Part shown: piece after piece, positions 38,329 through 46,235 of the stretch
How the letters are laid out: every line of letters begins with the position of its first letter
How positions within the stretch are numbered: position 1 is the stretch's first letter
Assembly: GCA_903926385.1 (NCBI GenBank)
Contig: CAIYIS010000083.1
Coordinates: 1 to 64,000, forward strand
Source: an uncultured Bacteroidota bacterium
GTDB lineage: Bacteria > Bacteroidota > Bacteroidia > 2-12-FULL-35-15
Reading direction: 5' to 3'
Length of the DNA stretch: 64,000 nucleotides
Notes under the pieces: generated by a model
The model's input: only the letters and a program-made list of their open reading frames with translations
What the model was told of the DNA's origin: nothing
Database searches by the model: none
Translations under genes and position numbers: made by a program

Positions 38329-38360
38329 CAAAAGTAAGGCTTATGGCGAACTTTAGCAAA
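38329..38360 (-). promoter_or_regulatory. icmF promoter (TTTG-N20-TACTTTTG)
   Basis: TTTG at 38360-38357 and TACTTTTG at 38336-38329, spacing 20. This rules out the longer reading frame that begins at 38374. Confidence 0.75.
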
Positions 38361-38497
38361 TCGAATTTTACCACCCTCCTGAGTCACTCTTTTGGGATGG
38401 CGAGCTCTTTACTTTTTTACGTTGAATTTTTAAAATTATTGTTGTGCTTTAAAATCAACACCAGATTAATCGTGGATAAATAAATGAAACAACAAAC

Positions 38498-39391
38498 TTA
38501 ATCTATTCCGCAAACACGCTGCATCGACCAGCTCCATTTGCCTTTCATCTCAAAGGTATATTCCTCAAATTTTACATTCACTACTTTGGGGGCGGGCTGA
38601 TGTACCATTTCGCTTCGCTCTCTAACTATAATCACTTCTTTGCCTCCTGCCTGGTAAGGCTGAGGATAGCCAATGGTAACCGACAACTCCGTTTCTTCGC
38701 ACTCTTTAGGGCATTTGGGCAGTTTCAGAAATGCCTGATTAAGTTCCTCAAAAAAATGCTTTTCGAATTCTCTTATAAATTCTTCTTCATACGTTTTATA
38801 TTTTTCTACAAAAGCTTTGAGGGTTAAATTACGTTGGGCCACATGATGCTCTGTTTTTTCCATATAACTTATTTTATCCAGCATAGGATGGGGAGTAGCG
38901 AATTCGAAAACAGTTTTACCAATGCGGGTTTTCGAGGTTTGTTTCGATTCCGGATAACTTGGCAATCCTTCTATCGAATCGGGTTCAACGGTAATCCATC
39001 TGGCAGTCCACCCAACAGACACCACATAAATATTGAATTTTTCGACACTGTATCTTCCTCTCATAGCAGCAGCAAATTCGGGGGGTAACAAATGCTGAGG
39101 TGTGGCTTCGGTATAAGGCTCTTCTGTAACGGGAGGAGTAATGCGCACACTGAGCAACACAATGTTTCCGTTTGCCTCGGGTTTAAAGTCTTTACCTGTT
39201 TCGTAAGCCTGTTTAACAGCCATAAAATTGGCCTGCTGCACCGCCTGCGCCATGGCTTCTCTGCGTTTGCTGAGTATGTCCATATCGGGGCCTGTTATTT
39301 TAGCATACCCTTCTATCTTGTCTGTGCCTATGTAAACACTTTCTGCAGGTTTTTTAGGCTTTTTAGCGGAGGTTGTTTTTTTTGCCGGCAT
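38498..39391 (-). CDS. Hypothetical protein, 297 aa, basic N-terminus
   Basis: Unrecognised cytoplasmic protein. Lys/Ala/Pro-rich N-terminal tail (PAKKTTSAKKPKKPAES), then a mixed alpha/beta body with VLLSVRITPPV, YSVEKFNIYVVSVGWTARWITVEPDS, a Glu/Lys-rich helical segment (about 195-225) and a final strand set ending WSWSMQRVCGID. The tail resembles those of nucleic-acid-binding proteins, but nothing else supports that. Single gene upstream of a GC-rich repeat. Confidence 0.55.
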   Translation of the reverse strand: MPAKKTTSAKKPKKPAESVYIGTDKIEGYAKITGPDMDILSKRREAMAQAVQQANFMAVKQAYETGKDFKPEANGNIVLLSVRITPPVTEEPYTEATPQHLLPPEFAAAMRGRYSVEKFNIYVVSVGWTARWITVEPDSIEGLPSYPESKQTSKTRIGKTVFEFATPHPMLDKISYMEKTEHHVAQRNLTLKAFVEKYKTYEEEFIREFEKHFFEELNQAFLKLPKCPKECEETELSVTIGYPQPYQAGGKEVIIVRERSEMVHQPAPKVVNVKFEEYTFEMKGKWSWSMQRVCGID

Positions 39392-39459
39392 AACTTCTCA
39401 TTTTTTTACTCCCACAAATTTCGAATTATTTTTGTTACTAACCTAATAATAGATGAAAA

Positions 39460-39526
39460 ATTAATCACCTCCCCCCTGCCCTTTCCTTGAAAAAAGGAGA
39501 GGGGGGCAGAGGGTGAAGTAATTAAT
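39460..39526. repeat. Interspersed GC-rich hairpin repeat, copy with ATTAAT ends
   Basis: 67 bp, dyad ATTAATCACCTCCCCCCTGCCC ... on the left and GGGGGGCAGAGGGTGAAGTAATTAAT-type right arm. The palindrome extends through AT-rich ends, giving the longest recognisable single copy in the window. Confidence 0.8.
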
Positions 39527-39556
39527 AAAATGGAAACGGAAAGTTAAAGTAGCGAA

Positions 39557-39988
39557 CTATTGCACCAGCTGAATCATGCTTTTGCTAATGCTTACAAACA
39601 ATTTCTTAGCCAAAGTAGGTTTCTGCATAGTGGTCAAAAAACCTTCGAATTCGGATATATTCATCACATCTTTTACCTGAGTCAATTCCGAATCGGTTAT
39701 TTCGTGATAAGCCATGGTCCAGGTAGGGAATACTCGTTCCTGAATTTCGCCCTGATGCAAAATAATAGGCCCGATGTGTCGTTTGTCTTTCACTATGTTC
39801 TTGTAAAGCGAAAGCACCTCCACTTTTTCGCCTTCCAATATTTGTAAAAACTCGTTATTATAAGCCAGCAGGCACCCGGTAATGTTTTTTGATAAGTTAA
39901 ACTCTCTGGCTTCTTTCAAAATATCTTTAATATCTTGAGAGGTGTTGTTCTCGTTGGCAACACTATGGTAAATTAATTCGTATTTCAA
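39557..39988 (-). CDS. BLUF-domain blue-light photoreceptor
   Basis: 143 residues: a lone BLUF domain with a short helical C-terminus. The photocycle residues fall at the spacing of AppA: Tyr7 (LIYHS), Asn31, Gln49 (FLQILEGE), and Trp90/Met92 in FPTWTMAY. KNITGCLLAYNNEFLQ is the FAD-binding core. Blue light should shift the Gln-Tyr hydrogen bond and signal to an unknown partner, as in other short BLUF proteins. No effector gene is adjacent. Confidence 0.9.
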   Translation of the reverse strand: MKYELIYHSVANENNTSQDIKDILKEAREFNLSKNITGCLLAYNNEFLQILEGEKVEVLSLYKNIVKDKRHIGPIILHQGEIQERVFPTWTMAYHEITDSELTQVKDVMNISEFEGFLTTMQKPTLAKKLFVSISKSMIQLVQ

Positions 39989-40081
39989 TTGATTATACTA
40001 TATGGTTAATATTGGATACAAAGTTAAGGCCATAAAAGAAGTCAATAAAAATTTTAATGTTAAAAAGTACTAATGGAGCAA

Positions 40082-40122
40082 TCTCCCCTGCCCATGGGCC
40101 TCACCCCCTCTCCGCAAGAGAA
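40082..40122. repeat. Partial copy of the GC-rich repeat
   Basis: CCCCTGCCCATGGGCCTCACCCCCTCTCCGCAAGAG contains the left half of the family consensus but lacks the right arm, so it appears truncated. Confidence 0.55.
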
Positions 40123-40184
40123 CATATCCAGAGTGTGATGAATGATGCAAAAAGCAAATGAGCAAAGCTACTCAGGCAAGAATA

Positions 40185-40871
40185 CTAAAAGCTAAATCCG
40201 AGTAATAAGTCGAGATTATCTATGGCAATGCGATAAGACAAATCTTTTAAGTAGCCCTTATTCAAAAAGTCATCTGATATACCATAATTAAGATTGTTCC
40301 TTAACTCAATCAAAAATTTAGTATGACCTTTTATAGGAATACCCACACCAAAGCCGGTTATTAAACCAAAATGAACTGTGCTCCCACTCTTAGCCATTTG
40401 GTATTTTACGTCCTTCGAATTTAGAGCATATCCACTTCGAAGCAAATATTCTGAGTTCATGCCGAGATTAAAAAACCAGCGTGTTGGCTTTTTGTTGAGG
40501 TCGAACTTAAAGGAGATGGGCATGGTTATGTAATCATAAGACCATAAAATTCTATTAGTCCCTCTGTATTCTTCCGTTCCGTCAGGATATATCCAAGGTA
40601 AATCATTTATCATATAATACCTTTCGTTCAGATAATCCCATTCTATACAAAATGTACCTCTGGGAGCAAACTTATATTGCAAGACAAAGCCTCCGACATA
40701 ACCCAAACCAGATTTCTGTTTGAAGGGAAAATAGTGTTTGCGAATGTCGTGTGTGCCTACAACCCCTCCTTGAAACCCAAAACTCCATCTGCGATGGAAC
40801 GGTATGCTATCTTGTGATAAAACGGTAATGGCTGATACTAAAAAAAGGAAGAGGATTAGGGGGCGTTTCAT
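40185..40871 (-). CDS. Predicted outer-membrane beta-barrel protein
   Basis: 228 residues. Signal peptide (1-19, ITVLSQD), then WSFGFQGGVVGTHDI, GLGYVGGFVLQYKFAPRGTFCIEWDYLNERY, ITMPISFKFDLN, WFFNLGMNSEYLL, FGLITGFGVGIPI and a final LDLLLGFSF. The alternating strand pattern and terminal Phe are those of Bacteroidota PorT/OMP-type small barrels. It follows 25 bp after the lipoprotein gene on the same strand. Confidence 0.75.
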   Translation of the reverse strand: MKRPLILFLFLVSAITVLSQDSIPFHRRWSFGFQGGVVGTHDIRKHYFPFKQKSGLGYVGGFVLQYKFAPRGTFCIEWDYLNERYYMINDLPWIYPDGTEEYRGTNRILWSYDYITMPISFKFDLNKKPTRWFFNLGMNSEYLLRSGYALNSKDVKYQMAKSGSTVHFGLITGFGVGIPIKGHTKFLIELRNNLNYGISDDFLNKGYLKDLSYRIAIDNLDLLLGFSF

Positions 40872-40896
40872 GATGTGTTATTGTTTTGAGTTCAAT

Positions 40897-41331
40897 CTAA
40901 TTCTTATAAAAAGTAGTTTCTTTTAATTTTCCATAATAATCTCCGCTTACATCCGATTTACAGTTAACTATTTCTTTTATTTTCATTCTCCAATGAAAAT
41001 TAGTTCCGCTACCAACTATGGTGGTATCAAACTTTTCGGGCTTCGATTCAATGTAAAAATCCCAGAGATATTTATTAAAATAATTCTTTAAATGAATAAC
41101 ATCGCCATCCTGTATAGCATAGCCCGTTGCTTTAATGGCACATTCTTTACCTCTTCCACAGGTTTGATTAGTGTACACCATTTTACCCCTGTTGTCGATA
41201 GAAATACCTACCGCACCCTGTGGATTCACCGCTACCCAATCGCCTTGGTAAACAGAATCTACCTTGCCCTTTTTGCAACCAATGCTTATCATCATCAGGA
41301 ATAACAAAACAGCCAAAGCAGGTCGTTGCAT
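40897..41331 (-). CDS. Small predicted lipoprotein, 144 aa
   Basis: From the ATG at 41331, MQRPALAVLLFLMMISIGCKK gives a lipoprotein signal (Cys ~19). The mature part is a compact ~120-residue beta-rich domain with YQGDWVAVNPQGAVGISIDNRG, three cysteines and GTNFHWRMKIKEIVNC, resembling the lipocalin-like small lipoproteins. Probably co-transcribed with the downstream barrel gene. Confidence 0.65.
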   Translation of the reverse strand: MQRPALAVLLFLMMISIGCKKGKVDSVYQGDWVAVNPQGAVGISIDNRGKMVYTNQTCGRGKECAIKATGYAIQDGDVIHLKNYFNKYLWDFYIESKPEKFDTTIVGSGTNFHWRMKIKEIVNCKSDVSGDYYGKLKETTFYKN

Positions 41332-41400
41332 TTTTATTTGATTAATGTCTATCATCCGTAAAGATTTCTGATTACAAATGTATGTTTTTTTGGGGAGATA

Positions 41401-41447
41401 TCACCTCACCCCCTGCCCCTCTCCTTGAAAAAAGGAGAGGGGGCCGA
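41401..41447. repeat. Interspersed GC-rich hairpin repeat
   Basis: TCACCTCACCCCCTGCCCC then CTCTCCTTG-AAAAAAGGAGAGGGGG: the family consensus, here almost touching the left end of array 3. Confidence 0.75.
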
Positions 41448-41544
41448 AAAAGAAACACTTGCGAAGCTTGCTTGCATTTGTTTTTCAGATCCATAAAAGG
41501 CGTTTTTTTGACCTTGCCAAGGTTCGAAAACTCCATTTCCACTT

Positions 41545-41733
41545 TTTACCGAGCGGAAAGTACAAATTACGGAACCGAAAACGAAAATTACGGAACCCAA
41601 CGGACAAATTACCTTACCGAAAGAGAAAATTACGGAAGGGAAAATGAAAATTACGGAACCGAACGTACAAATTACGGAACCGAAAACGTTTTACATCCCA
41701 TAAAAAGTACTTACGGAGCCGTAATACGTTAAA
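41545..41733. repeat. 21-bp tandem array 3 (about 9 units)
   Basis: Six good units with core AATTACGGAACCGAA, plus one degenerate unit on the left and two on the right, all in exact 21-bp phase. On the plus strand it reads as NYGTEN(E), NYGTQRT, NYLTERE, NYGRENE, NYGTERT. The sixth codon alternates Asn (AAC, AAT) and Arg (CGG, AGA, CGT) with different synonymous codons, a hint that a protein was once read from it. Confidence 0.88.
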
Positions 41734-41779
41734 TAGGAGAAATGAAAAGTGAGATTTGCCAACTGCTTTATAAATAACA

Positions 41780-41992
41780 ATTAATTTTTTCAAAAATGCA
41801 GCAAAGGTTAAAAAACAGCAGATATTGCCGCTTTTGGATTGGAGGTGGGTTACCATAGTACCAACTATCAATACCAAAACTACTATCGAAAATCTACCCG
41901 TAGGCAAATATGTTTACTTTACTCATGAAGTGGTAAACAAAAATGGCCCCCAAGGCGTGAGTCAGGTATTTAGATTACTAATTTCTTAAAAA
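41780..41992 (+). pseudogene. Remnant 3' end of a beta-domain protein gene
   Basis: An open frame without start or promoter ends at TAA 41992. It reads TKTTIENLPVGKYVYFTHEV then VNKNGPQGVSQVFRLLIS, the strand pattern of a fibronectin-III-like final half-domain as found at the end of Bacteroidota helical-bundle orphan proteins. The 5' part is missing. Arrays 3 and 4 flank it on both sides. Assignment to a family is by resemblance only. Confidence 0.5.
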
Positions 41993-42011
41993 CCTGATTA
42001 GATGAACGTTT

Positions 42012-42280
42012 TGTCAATAATTCATCCGATTGTTACAACCGCTCACCCGTTTGTTACAGCCGCTCACCCGTTTGTTACAATCGCTCACCCGTTTGTTACA
42101 ACCACTCACCCGTTTGTTACAACCACTCACCCGTTTGTTACAACCGCTCACCCGTTTGTTACAACCGCTCACCCGTTTGTTACAACCTCTCACTCGTTTG
42201 TTACAACCGCTTACCCGTTTGTTACAACCGATTACCTGTTTGTTACAACCGATTACCCGTTTGTTACAAACACCTGAAAT
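42012..42280. repeat. 21-bp tandem array 4 (about 13 units)
   Basis: Nearly perfect head-to-tail units with core TTTGTTACAACCGCTCACC and period exactly 21 bp. Variation is concentrated in the CCGCTCACC half, while TTTGTTACAA is almost invariant. Most differences would change amino acids, so coding selection is not apparent here. Confidence 0.92.
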
Positions 42281-42533
42281 TGACAATCAGAAATCCCTTC
42301 AATCTCTTATTCTGCTTACAAAAGAAGAGAAAAAGCGAAAGAAAGGAATTGATAAACAAAAAGCTCACTTTAAAAAAGGAACTATTTTGTTTTTGCTGTT
42401 TATTGATAAAGTATAAATGTGATAAATTTTGAATTAAAGAGCCTTTCGTTTGCAGAAGAAAAAACACCTGCGAAGGCATGGAAAGTAGGAGATAAAAGAG
42501 TGAAAGCTGAAAAATTAATAATTGTAAGATAAG

Positions 42534-42582
42534 TTGAACTAATAAAACCCTTTTGCATATCTTTGCAAGAGGGTTTTATTTT
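42534..42582 (+). promoter_or_regulatory. Promoter embedded in a hairpin
   Basis: TTG (42534-42536), 21 nt, TATCTTTG (42558-42565) form a promoter for the gene at 42596. The -7 box sits in the loop of a long inverted repeat, AATAAAACCCTTTTGCA / TGCAAGAGGGTTTTATT (42541-42582, one G-T pair). The hairpin could terminate upstream transcription or modulate this promoter. Confidence 0.6.
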
Positions 42583-42595
42583 TAGTATCATAAAA

Positions 42596-43588
42596 ATGAA
42601 GAAATTATTATTTTTTATTGGGTGTCTTTTATTTCTTGATTCGTATTCGTTTTCTCAAAATTTAGTACCTAATAGTAGTTTTGAAAACATCACAACTTGT
42701 ACTTCAACTATTATTCTGGGCTTTACAGGAGGTATAGTTGCAGATTGTAGTAGCCCATCCAATGGAACTGCAGACGTATTTAATTCTTGCTCTTCTGCTG
42801 CTCAAGTGCAAGTACCTACCAACAATTTCGGGTTTGAATCTGCTCATACTGGTAATGGATATGCTGGTGCAGGCTTTTACAGTTTTGAAGGGCCTCCTAC
42901 CTCGCAATATTATATAGAATATATTCAAGTAAAATTAGACACTATTTTAGTCGCTAATAAAATATATTGTGCTAGTCTTTATATAAATTTGGCAAATATT
43001 TCAAAATATGCGATAAAGAATTTTGGGATGTATTTTAGTAATAATCCTATTTATCAGTTGACAAATTCTAATTTACATTTAAACCCTCAAATTATTGATA
43101 CAAATTACATAGCCGACACACTAAATTGGGTTCATTTTGCAAGTGGTTTTACTGCGATAGGTGGTGAAAGGTATTTAACAATAGGAAATTTTAATGATAG
43201 CATTCATTCTGATACATTATCTGTAAGGTCTGGTAGTGGTGATGTTGCTTATTATTACATAGATGATGTGGACGTGCATTTGTACAACCCTGCAATAGAT
43301 AGCTGCTGTGTATGTAATGGTAACAACGGCATAAAAGAACAGGAAAACGAAAACTGGCAGTGGGCTTTATTACCCAACCCTAATAACGGAGAGTTTAGGC
43401 TAAGCACAAAATATAAAGCACATAACATACAAATAGAAATAACCGATGTGCTGGGCCAACTAATATATACCACACAACAAAAAGAAACAAACACAATAAA
43501 TATTACACTAAACCAACCACCCGGGTTGTATTTTGTAACATTACTGGCAGATAATAAAAGGCAAGTGATAAAACTGATGAAGGAGTAA
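42596..43588 (+). CDS. Secreted protein with type IX sorting domain
   Basis: 330 residues from the ATG at 42596; signal peptide LLFFIGCLLFLDSYSFSQ. LVPNSSFENITTC opens a ~220-residue beta-sandwich domain typical of Bacteroidota secreted proteins (NPSFE/NSSFE domain, carbohydrate-binding-like). A type A sorting domain follows (ALLPNPNNGEFRLST ... EITDVLGQLIYT ... PPGLYFVTLLADNKRQVIKLMKE). Exported by the type IX system; ligand unknown. Its own promoter lies 31 nt upstream. Confidence 0.82.
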   Translation: MKKLLFFIGCLLFLDSYSFSQNLVPNSSFENITTCTSTIILGFTGGIVADCSSPSNGTADVFNSCSSAAQVQVPTNNFGFESAHTGNGYAGAGFYSFEGPPTSQYYIEYIQVKLDTILVANKIYCASLYINLANISKYAIKNFGMYFSNNPIYQLTNSNLHLNPQIIDTNYIADTLNWVHFASGFTAIGGERYLTIGNFNDSIHSDTLSVRSGSGDVAYYYIDDVDVHLYNPAIDSCCVCNGNNGIKEQENENWQWALLPNPNNGEFRLSTKYKAHNIQIEITDVLGQLIYTTQQKETNTINITLNQPPGLYFVTLLADNKRQVIKLMKE

Positions 43589-43640
43589 TAACTCATTCAT
43601 CCATTAAAAAACAATACTAAAACTTTGCAAAGCACTTCAA

Positions 43641-43672
43641 TTCCTCCCCTTCGGGGAGGTTAGGAGGGGCTT
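43641..43672. repeat. Short palindromic repeat CCTCCCC-TTC-GGGGAGG
   Basis: CCTCCCCTTCGGGGAGG followed by TTAGGAGGGG, a different variant of GC-rich repeat. It overlaps the end of the DUF2807 gene by two bases, so it may double as its terminator region. Confidence 0.6.
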
Positions 43673-44423
43673 ATTCCGCCTTTTCTACTTTACCTATTCC
43701 TTCGTTTTTAATATTGGTGGTTTCGGGATTGCCTTTGTAGCGCACCACTCCCACTCCTCTGGAGTTTACGTTTAGTTGTCGGGAAGCATACACATCAGCC
43801 GCACCTATACCATCGGCATCCAGAGTTAGTTTTTCAGACTTCAAATCGAAGGCTTGTATAACGCCTAGTCCGGAGTGGTTTATATTTACTTCTTTCATAT
43901 TTCCTGCAAGTTTCAGAGCACCCACTATCTCCGAACTAATATTAAGTATATTTCCCTCCACCTTCAAACTGGAAATACCTACCCCATTAAAATCCAAATC
44001 CAGTTTATCCACCTTCAGTGTATTTTCGCAAGTAAGTTTACCCACACCGTTAGAAGCAATTTTCTGAAGCTGATGAAAAGCTATGTACACATTAATTTTC
44101 TTAATCTTGCCAATAGAAGCACTGTCGCGCATACGAACGCTCAGCACATTATTTTCAACCGTGGTGAGAATAAGAGGTTGAATGTTTTCATCTGTTTCTA
44201 CCCTCACTTCTTCTTTTTCGCCCTGAGACAGAAACACATTAAACACTCCGTTAATTTCTATTTTATCAAACGTAGTTACCGCTCTGCGCTGAGACTGAAC
44301 ATTACCGTTACCCGATATTTCAGCACCCGAAGCATTGTCGGTACGGATGGTCATGTTATCGCAACCCGATAACGAAAGGCTTGCTATGGAAGCCAAAGCA
44401 AGAAACAATTGCATTTTTTTCAT
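43671..44423 (-). CDS. DUF2807 (head GIN domain) lipoprotein
   Basis: 250 residues from the ATG at 44423 (MKKMQLFLALASIASLSLSGC, lipobox Cys ~21). SGNGNVQSQRRAVTTFDKIEINGVFNVFLSQG is the head-GIN opening; repeated NGVG, DFNGVGISSLKVEG, NHSGLGVIQAFDL and SRGVGVVRYKGNP turns build a right-handed beta-helix of DUF2807. These are cell-envelope proteins of unknown role. Divergent from the 44593 gene. Confidence 0.85.
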   Translation of the reverse strand: MKKMQLFLALASIASLSLSGCDNMTIRTDNASGAEISGNGNVQSQRRAVTTFDKIEINGVFNVFLSQGEKEEVRVETDENIQPLILTTVENNVLSVRMRDSASIGKIKKINVYIAFHQLQKIASNGVGKLTCENTLKVDKLDLDFNGVGISSLKVEGNILNISSEIVGALKLAGNMKEVNINHSGLGVIQAFDLKSEKLTLDADGIGAADVYASRQLNVNSRGVGVVRYKGNPETTNIKNEGIGKVEKAE

Positions 44424-44592
44424 ACTCTTTTTTATGGTTATATATAAGTAAGACGAACGAAGGATGCAAAAAGTTACAGCTCGGTGAAAATATTTTTTGT
44501 CCTTAAAGATGAAAGCCGATTTCATTTACTTTCGTACCTTGCAACAAATGCACTAATCAGGGTGCATACAGAAATAAAAAGAACAAAAAAGT

Positions 44593-45186
44593 ATGTGGTT
44601 TAAATATGCATTGGTTTTTATAGCTTCACTCTTAGTAGATGTGGTTCCATTGCCCTTACCTCCTGCATTTGTAGTGATGATATTTTTACAAATAGAATTT
44701 AATCTCAATGTTTGGGTGGTAATCATAGTAGGTGTGGCAGGCTCCATTATGGGACGATATATACTTACACTTTACATTCCGAAAATAGCAGGGAAAATAT
44801 TTAATCCGGCCAAAAATGAAGACGTACATTTTCTCGGGAAAAAACTAAAAGAAAAAGGATGGAAGAGTCAGTTGGCTATTCTTACTTATTCATTATTGCC
44901 CCTGCCCACCACACCTCTGTTTATAGCAGGAGGCATGGCCAAGATGAAACCATATTTAATTATCCCTGCATTTTTTGTTGGTAAATTTATCAGCGATACG
45001 ATAGCGGTGCTGATGGGAAAATATGTAGCCGAAAACACATCAGGCATAATGGAAGGAGTTGTATCCTGGAAATCTATGTCTGGTTTAATCATCGGATTGT
45101 TGTTGGTATTCGCTCTCCTTTTTATCGACTGGAGAGCCTGTATTCAGGAAAAGAAATTTAAATTGAATTTCAAAATCTGGAAATAA
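44593..45186 (+). CDS. VTT/DedA-like small membrane protein
   Basis: 197 residues with about five hydrophobic segments. Re-entrant loop signature TYSLLPLPTTPLFIAGGMAKMK corresponds to the VTT (SNARE-associated, DedA-type) domain, whose members translocate or scramble phospholipids. The first loop PLPLPPAFVVMIFLQ is consistent. It lacks the usual N-terminal length of DedA, so it is a short VTT relative. Convergent with the acyltransferase gene, 2 bp apart. Confidence 0.7.
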   Translation: MWFKYALVFIASLLVDVVPLPLPPAFVVMIFLQIEFNLNVWVVIIVGVAGSIMGRYILTLYIPKIAGKIFNPAKNEDVHFLGKKLKEKGWKSQLAILTYSLLPLPTTPLFIAGGMAKMKPYLIIPAFFVGKFISDTIAVLMGKYVAENTSGIMEGVVSWKSMSGLIIGLLLVFALLFIDWRACIQEKKFKLNFKIWK

Positions 45187-45188
45187 AC

Positions 45189-46223
45189 TTACGCTCGTGC
45201 CGGCAATCTGAAAACGGAACGTAACAATCCATTCAAACGTTTTCCCAACGGAATTTCGATTAAGTAAGTTACCCCGCTTGCCATCAACACCACTATAGTT
45301 AAAGTAATGAGTGCCGAAAGCCAGTAGTTGATGCCACAGATATCAATCAAGAAAGGAAGTATCACTTCGGTAGAAATAAACTGATGAATGAGGTACAAGG
45401 CAAAAGAAATTTTCCCCAGAAATAAAGTAGGTCGCGAAACAAGTAGTTTTAACTTGTGATTGACAAATAAAATAAACAACACAAAATAAAACACCAGCAT
45501 TAGAATGTAATGCGTGTGACTAATAAATCCTCCGTTGTCGGGTGGCATAATTTTTACCGCAAAGCACGCCACCAACAGGAGGTAATACCACAGGTGATTA
45601 GACTTAGTATGCATAATTTTGTAAAACACAATGCCCGCAAAAAACAAAGGAATGTAATAAAATAAAGGAATATACCCGGTGATGGTATTGAATCCAAACG
45701 CGAAAGCTGATGTAGGGAAAACAAAAGTTACAACGATTGAAACCAATGCTACAACACCTATAGGAATAATATTTCTCAATTTACCCACCGCAAACATCAA
45801 CCCGATTAAAATATAAAACCACATCTCCACAATCATTGTCCAGTAGGAGTCGTCCATACAAGGTGTTCTGAAATGATATTGAAACATGGTCAGATTAATC
45901 AAATACTGCGACATTGAGGTGGTAATCGCTTTTCCTGCAAAGGCAATCATCAAGAGTTTTGCTATAAAAGTGAAGGTAACACAAGTCCAGTAGGTAGGAT
46001 ATAAACGAGTAAAACGATTCACAGCAAATTCGGACACAGCCGAAACATTGCTAATGCTCATAAAAATGACGAAGCCACTGATAAGAAAAAACAAATCCAC
46101 ACCTGTTATTCCCAGATAAAAACCCAGATGCAGCTGTTCTCGCCCCATCGAGAAATGAAACAGCACCACAAACAAGGCAGCTATTCCTCTCAATGCATCC
46201 AGTTCTTTATATCGATGGTTCAT
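45189..46223 (-). CDS. Acyltransferase family 3 membrane protein (OafA-like)
   Basis: 344 residues, about ten membrane segments. KELDALRGIAALFVVLFHFSM is the N-terminal family-3 motif with the catalytic-type His; DLFFLISGFVIF is the second signature and MDDSYWTMIVEMWFYILIG the third. It transfers acyl groups to glycans or lipids at the inner membrane, for example O-antigen or peptidoglycan acetylation; acceptor unknown. Directly downstream of the MFS pump (12 bp), same strand. Confidence 0.88.
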   Translation of the reverse strand: MNHRYKELDALRGIAALFVVLFHFSMGREQLHLGFYLGITGVDLFFLISGFVIFMSISNVSAVSEFAVNRFTRLYPTYWTCVTFTFIAKLLMIAFAGKAITTSMSQYLINLTMFQYHFRTPCMDDSYWTMIVEMWFYILIGLMFAVGKLRNIIPIGVVALVSIVVTFVFPTSAFAFGFNTITGYIPLFYYIPLFFAGIVFYKIMHTKSNHLWYYLLLVACFAVKIMPPDNGGFISHTHYILMLVFYFVLFILFVNHKLKLLVSRPTLFLGKISFALYLIHQFISTEVILPFLIDICGINYWLSALITLTIVVLMASGVTYLIEIPLGKRLNGLLRSVFRLPARA

Positions 46224-46235
46224 CTCCGTGAGGGC

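Larger units (their letters stand above)
41332..42595. other. 1.26-kb gene desert with repeats and gene remnants
   Basis: Contains, in order: a GC-rich hairpin repeat (41401-41447), 21-bp array 3 (41545-41733), an open fragment resembling the end of a beta-domain protein (41780-41992), 21-bp array 4 (42012-42280), a Lys-rich non-coding-looking stretch, a short open fragment at about 42409-42531 (reading FELKSLSFAEEKTPAKAWKV in its middle, no start signal), and a hairpin over the next promoter. No intact gene is seen. Confidence 0.7.

Noticed and set aside
38306-38374. N-terminal extension of IcmF
   Set aside because: It would begin upstream of the consensus promoter; the B12 domain starts normally from 38305.
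42002-42416. Open frames through array 4 as a heptapeptide-repeat protein
   Set aside because: Unit differences are mostly amino-acid changing, frames are open on both strands, and there is no start signal.
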